Assembly (NCBI GenBank): GCA_963706835.1
Contig: CAVPOB010000008.1
Location: 124,001-188,000, forward strand
DNA from: CAVXYG01 sp963706835
GTDB taxonomy: Bacteria; Actinomycetota; Actinomycetes; S36-B12; GCA-2699445
Direction: 5' to 3'
DNA: 64,000 bases
The translations under genes were made by a program, and so were the position numbers. Below, one piece after another: positions 63,398-64,000 of this stretch. The stretch's first letter is position 1; each line of letters starts with the position of its first letter. Below the pieces are notes generated by a model that worked only from the letters and a program-made list of their open reading frames with translations, ran no database searches and was not told the origin of the DNA.

Positions 63398-64000
63398 TCA
63401 GCCCGGGAACCACCCGTTGACGTCGACCACCAGATGGGTGCCGGTGGAGGCCTTGAAGCACACCTTGCCCCCGACACCGATGCCCGAGAGCACAGCGTTG
63501 GGGATGGTCTGGCTCGGCGGCGAAGTTCAGGTTCGAGGCCAGCGGCGGCGTCGCGCCGCACGGGAAGGCGGTGACATAGCCGGAGCCCTGCGGCTGGGTG
63601 ACCGTGACGTTCAGCGCCGCGGCCGCCGTGGTGGCGGGCACGCCATTGGCTCCCGCAACCTGCACTTTCAGCACCCCACCCGCCGGCACCTTCCCGCCAA
63701 CCTTGCGGGTGTCGATGGCCCGCACCGGGACCACCGGCGTGTACGGCGCCTGGGGCGTCATGTACCCGTTGACGTCGACGATGAGATGGGTGGTCGCGGC
63801 CGGCTTCAGGCACACCTCGCCGTTGGACCCGATGCCGGTCAGGACAGCATTCGGAATCGTCTGGCCGGTGGTGAAGTTGAGGTTGGAGGCCAGGGGCGCC
63901 GGCGTGCCGCACGGATACACCGTCACGTGGCCGGAGCCCCGCGCGCCGGTGACGGTGACGTTGAGAGCAGCAGCCTCGGCGTTGCCGGGGACACCGCCGC
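63398..64000 (-). CDS. Secreted repeat-domain surface protein, C-terminal part (one apparent frameshift near 63515)
   Basis: The gene enters from the right edge. It shows tandem copies of an actinobacterial surface domain of about 130 residues: LNVTVTGARGSGHVTVYPCG, PLASNLNFTTGQTIPNAVL, THLIVDVNGYM, then PVRAIDTRKVGGKVPAGG and the next copy. The last copy changes frame after SNLNFAA; adding CG restores SQTIPNAVLSGIGVGGKVCF and THLVVDVNGWFPG before the TGA at 63398. It is probably exported, but the N-terminus is outside the window. Confidence 0.75.

Noticed and set aside
63300..63926. Fusion of the surface repeat protein with the WS/DGAT enzyme
   Set aside because: The join results from the CG-loss frameshift at 63515. 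The true stop of the surface gene is at 63398, and WS/DGAT has its own ribosome site and start.

Overview
The window is about 64 kb of high-GC DNA from an actinobacterial chromosome. The gene orders mfd-mazG-eno-divIC-DUF501-ppx and rex-hemA-hemC-cobA/hemD-hemB, the split men genes, the system II cytochrome c genes and the DUF501, DUF4229, DUF4287 and PLDc_N families are all typical of class Actinomycetes. I cannot name a genus. GTG starts and ATGA or GTGA overlaps between consecutive genes are common.

Layout. 0-4.5 kb: end of a cysQ-like phosphatase gene, an acyltransferase-3 membrane protein, a SET-domain protein and a kinase/flippase membrane protein. 4.7-4.9 kb: repeat element 1. 5.1-15.7 kb: mfd, a lipoprotein, mazG, a DUF885 protein, enolase, a DivIC-like protein, DUF501, Ppx/GppA and a double-ACT protein. 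15.7-21.8 kb: peptide deformylase, tRNA-Leu(UAA), a Bax-inhibitor-like protein, DUF4287, an SGNH hydrolase, MarC, an enoyl-CoA hydratase, a tiny secreted protein and MsrA. 21.9-26.7 kb: a polysaccharide locus with a large glycosyltransferase, two tandem RgpF-like proteins and RmlC. 26.7-28.3 kb: an MFS transporter and an ABM-fold protein. 28.7-44.6 kb: Rex, heme synthesis (hemA, hemC, cobA-hemD, hemB, hemL), a cell-surface protein operon, and cytochrome c maturation (TlpA/ResA, CcdA, ResB, CcsB). 44.9-45.3 kb: repeat element 2. 45.5-52.1 kb: PLDc_N and DUF4229 membrane proteins and the menaquinone genes menA, menE, menB, menC, menD. 52.3-59.1 kb: accessory stretch with a sigma-region-4-like/HNH-repeat protein, a membrane protein, a MoxR-like AAA ATPase cut by an IS1380-family remnant, and two tandem leucine-rich-repeat-variant proteins. 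59.4-64 kb: a double solute-binding fusion protein, repeat element 3, two minisatellites, a WS/DGAT acyltransferase and part of a surface protein.

How the genes fit together. Heme synthesis, redox sensing by Rex, cytochrome c assembly and menaquinone synthesis together supply an aerobic or microaerobic respiratory chain. The 22-27 kb block probably builds a rhamnose-containing surface glycan.

Two patterns cross gene boundaries. First, three intergenic sites carry the same unnamed element of about 225 bp. It is built from 19-bp units (TGCACCC-N5-GGGGG-YT) arranged as two pairs pointing one way and two pairs pointing the other. The pair-to-pair period is exactly 63 bp in all three copies, and the central gap is 47-48 bp. 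I know of no described family with this structure. Second, about 27 apparent frameshifts interrupt genes that should be intact (mfd, hemB, hemC, resB, ccsB, ppx and others). Every one is repaired by restoring a CG dinucleotide, turning CG into CGCG, so they look like one systematic sequence error rather than gene decay. Coordinates of those genes are given as single CDSs with the break points noted.
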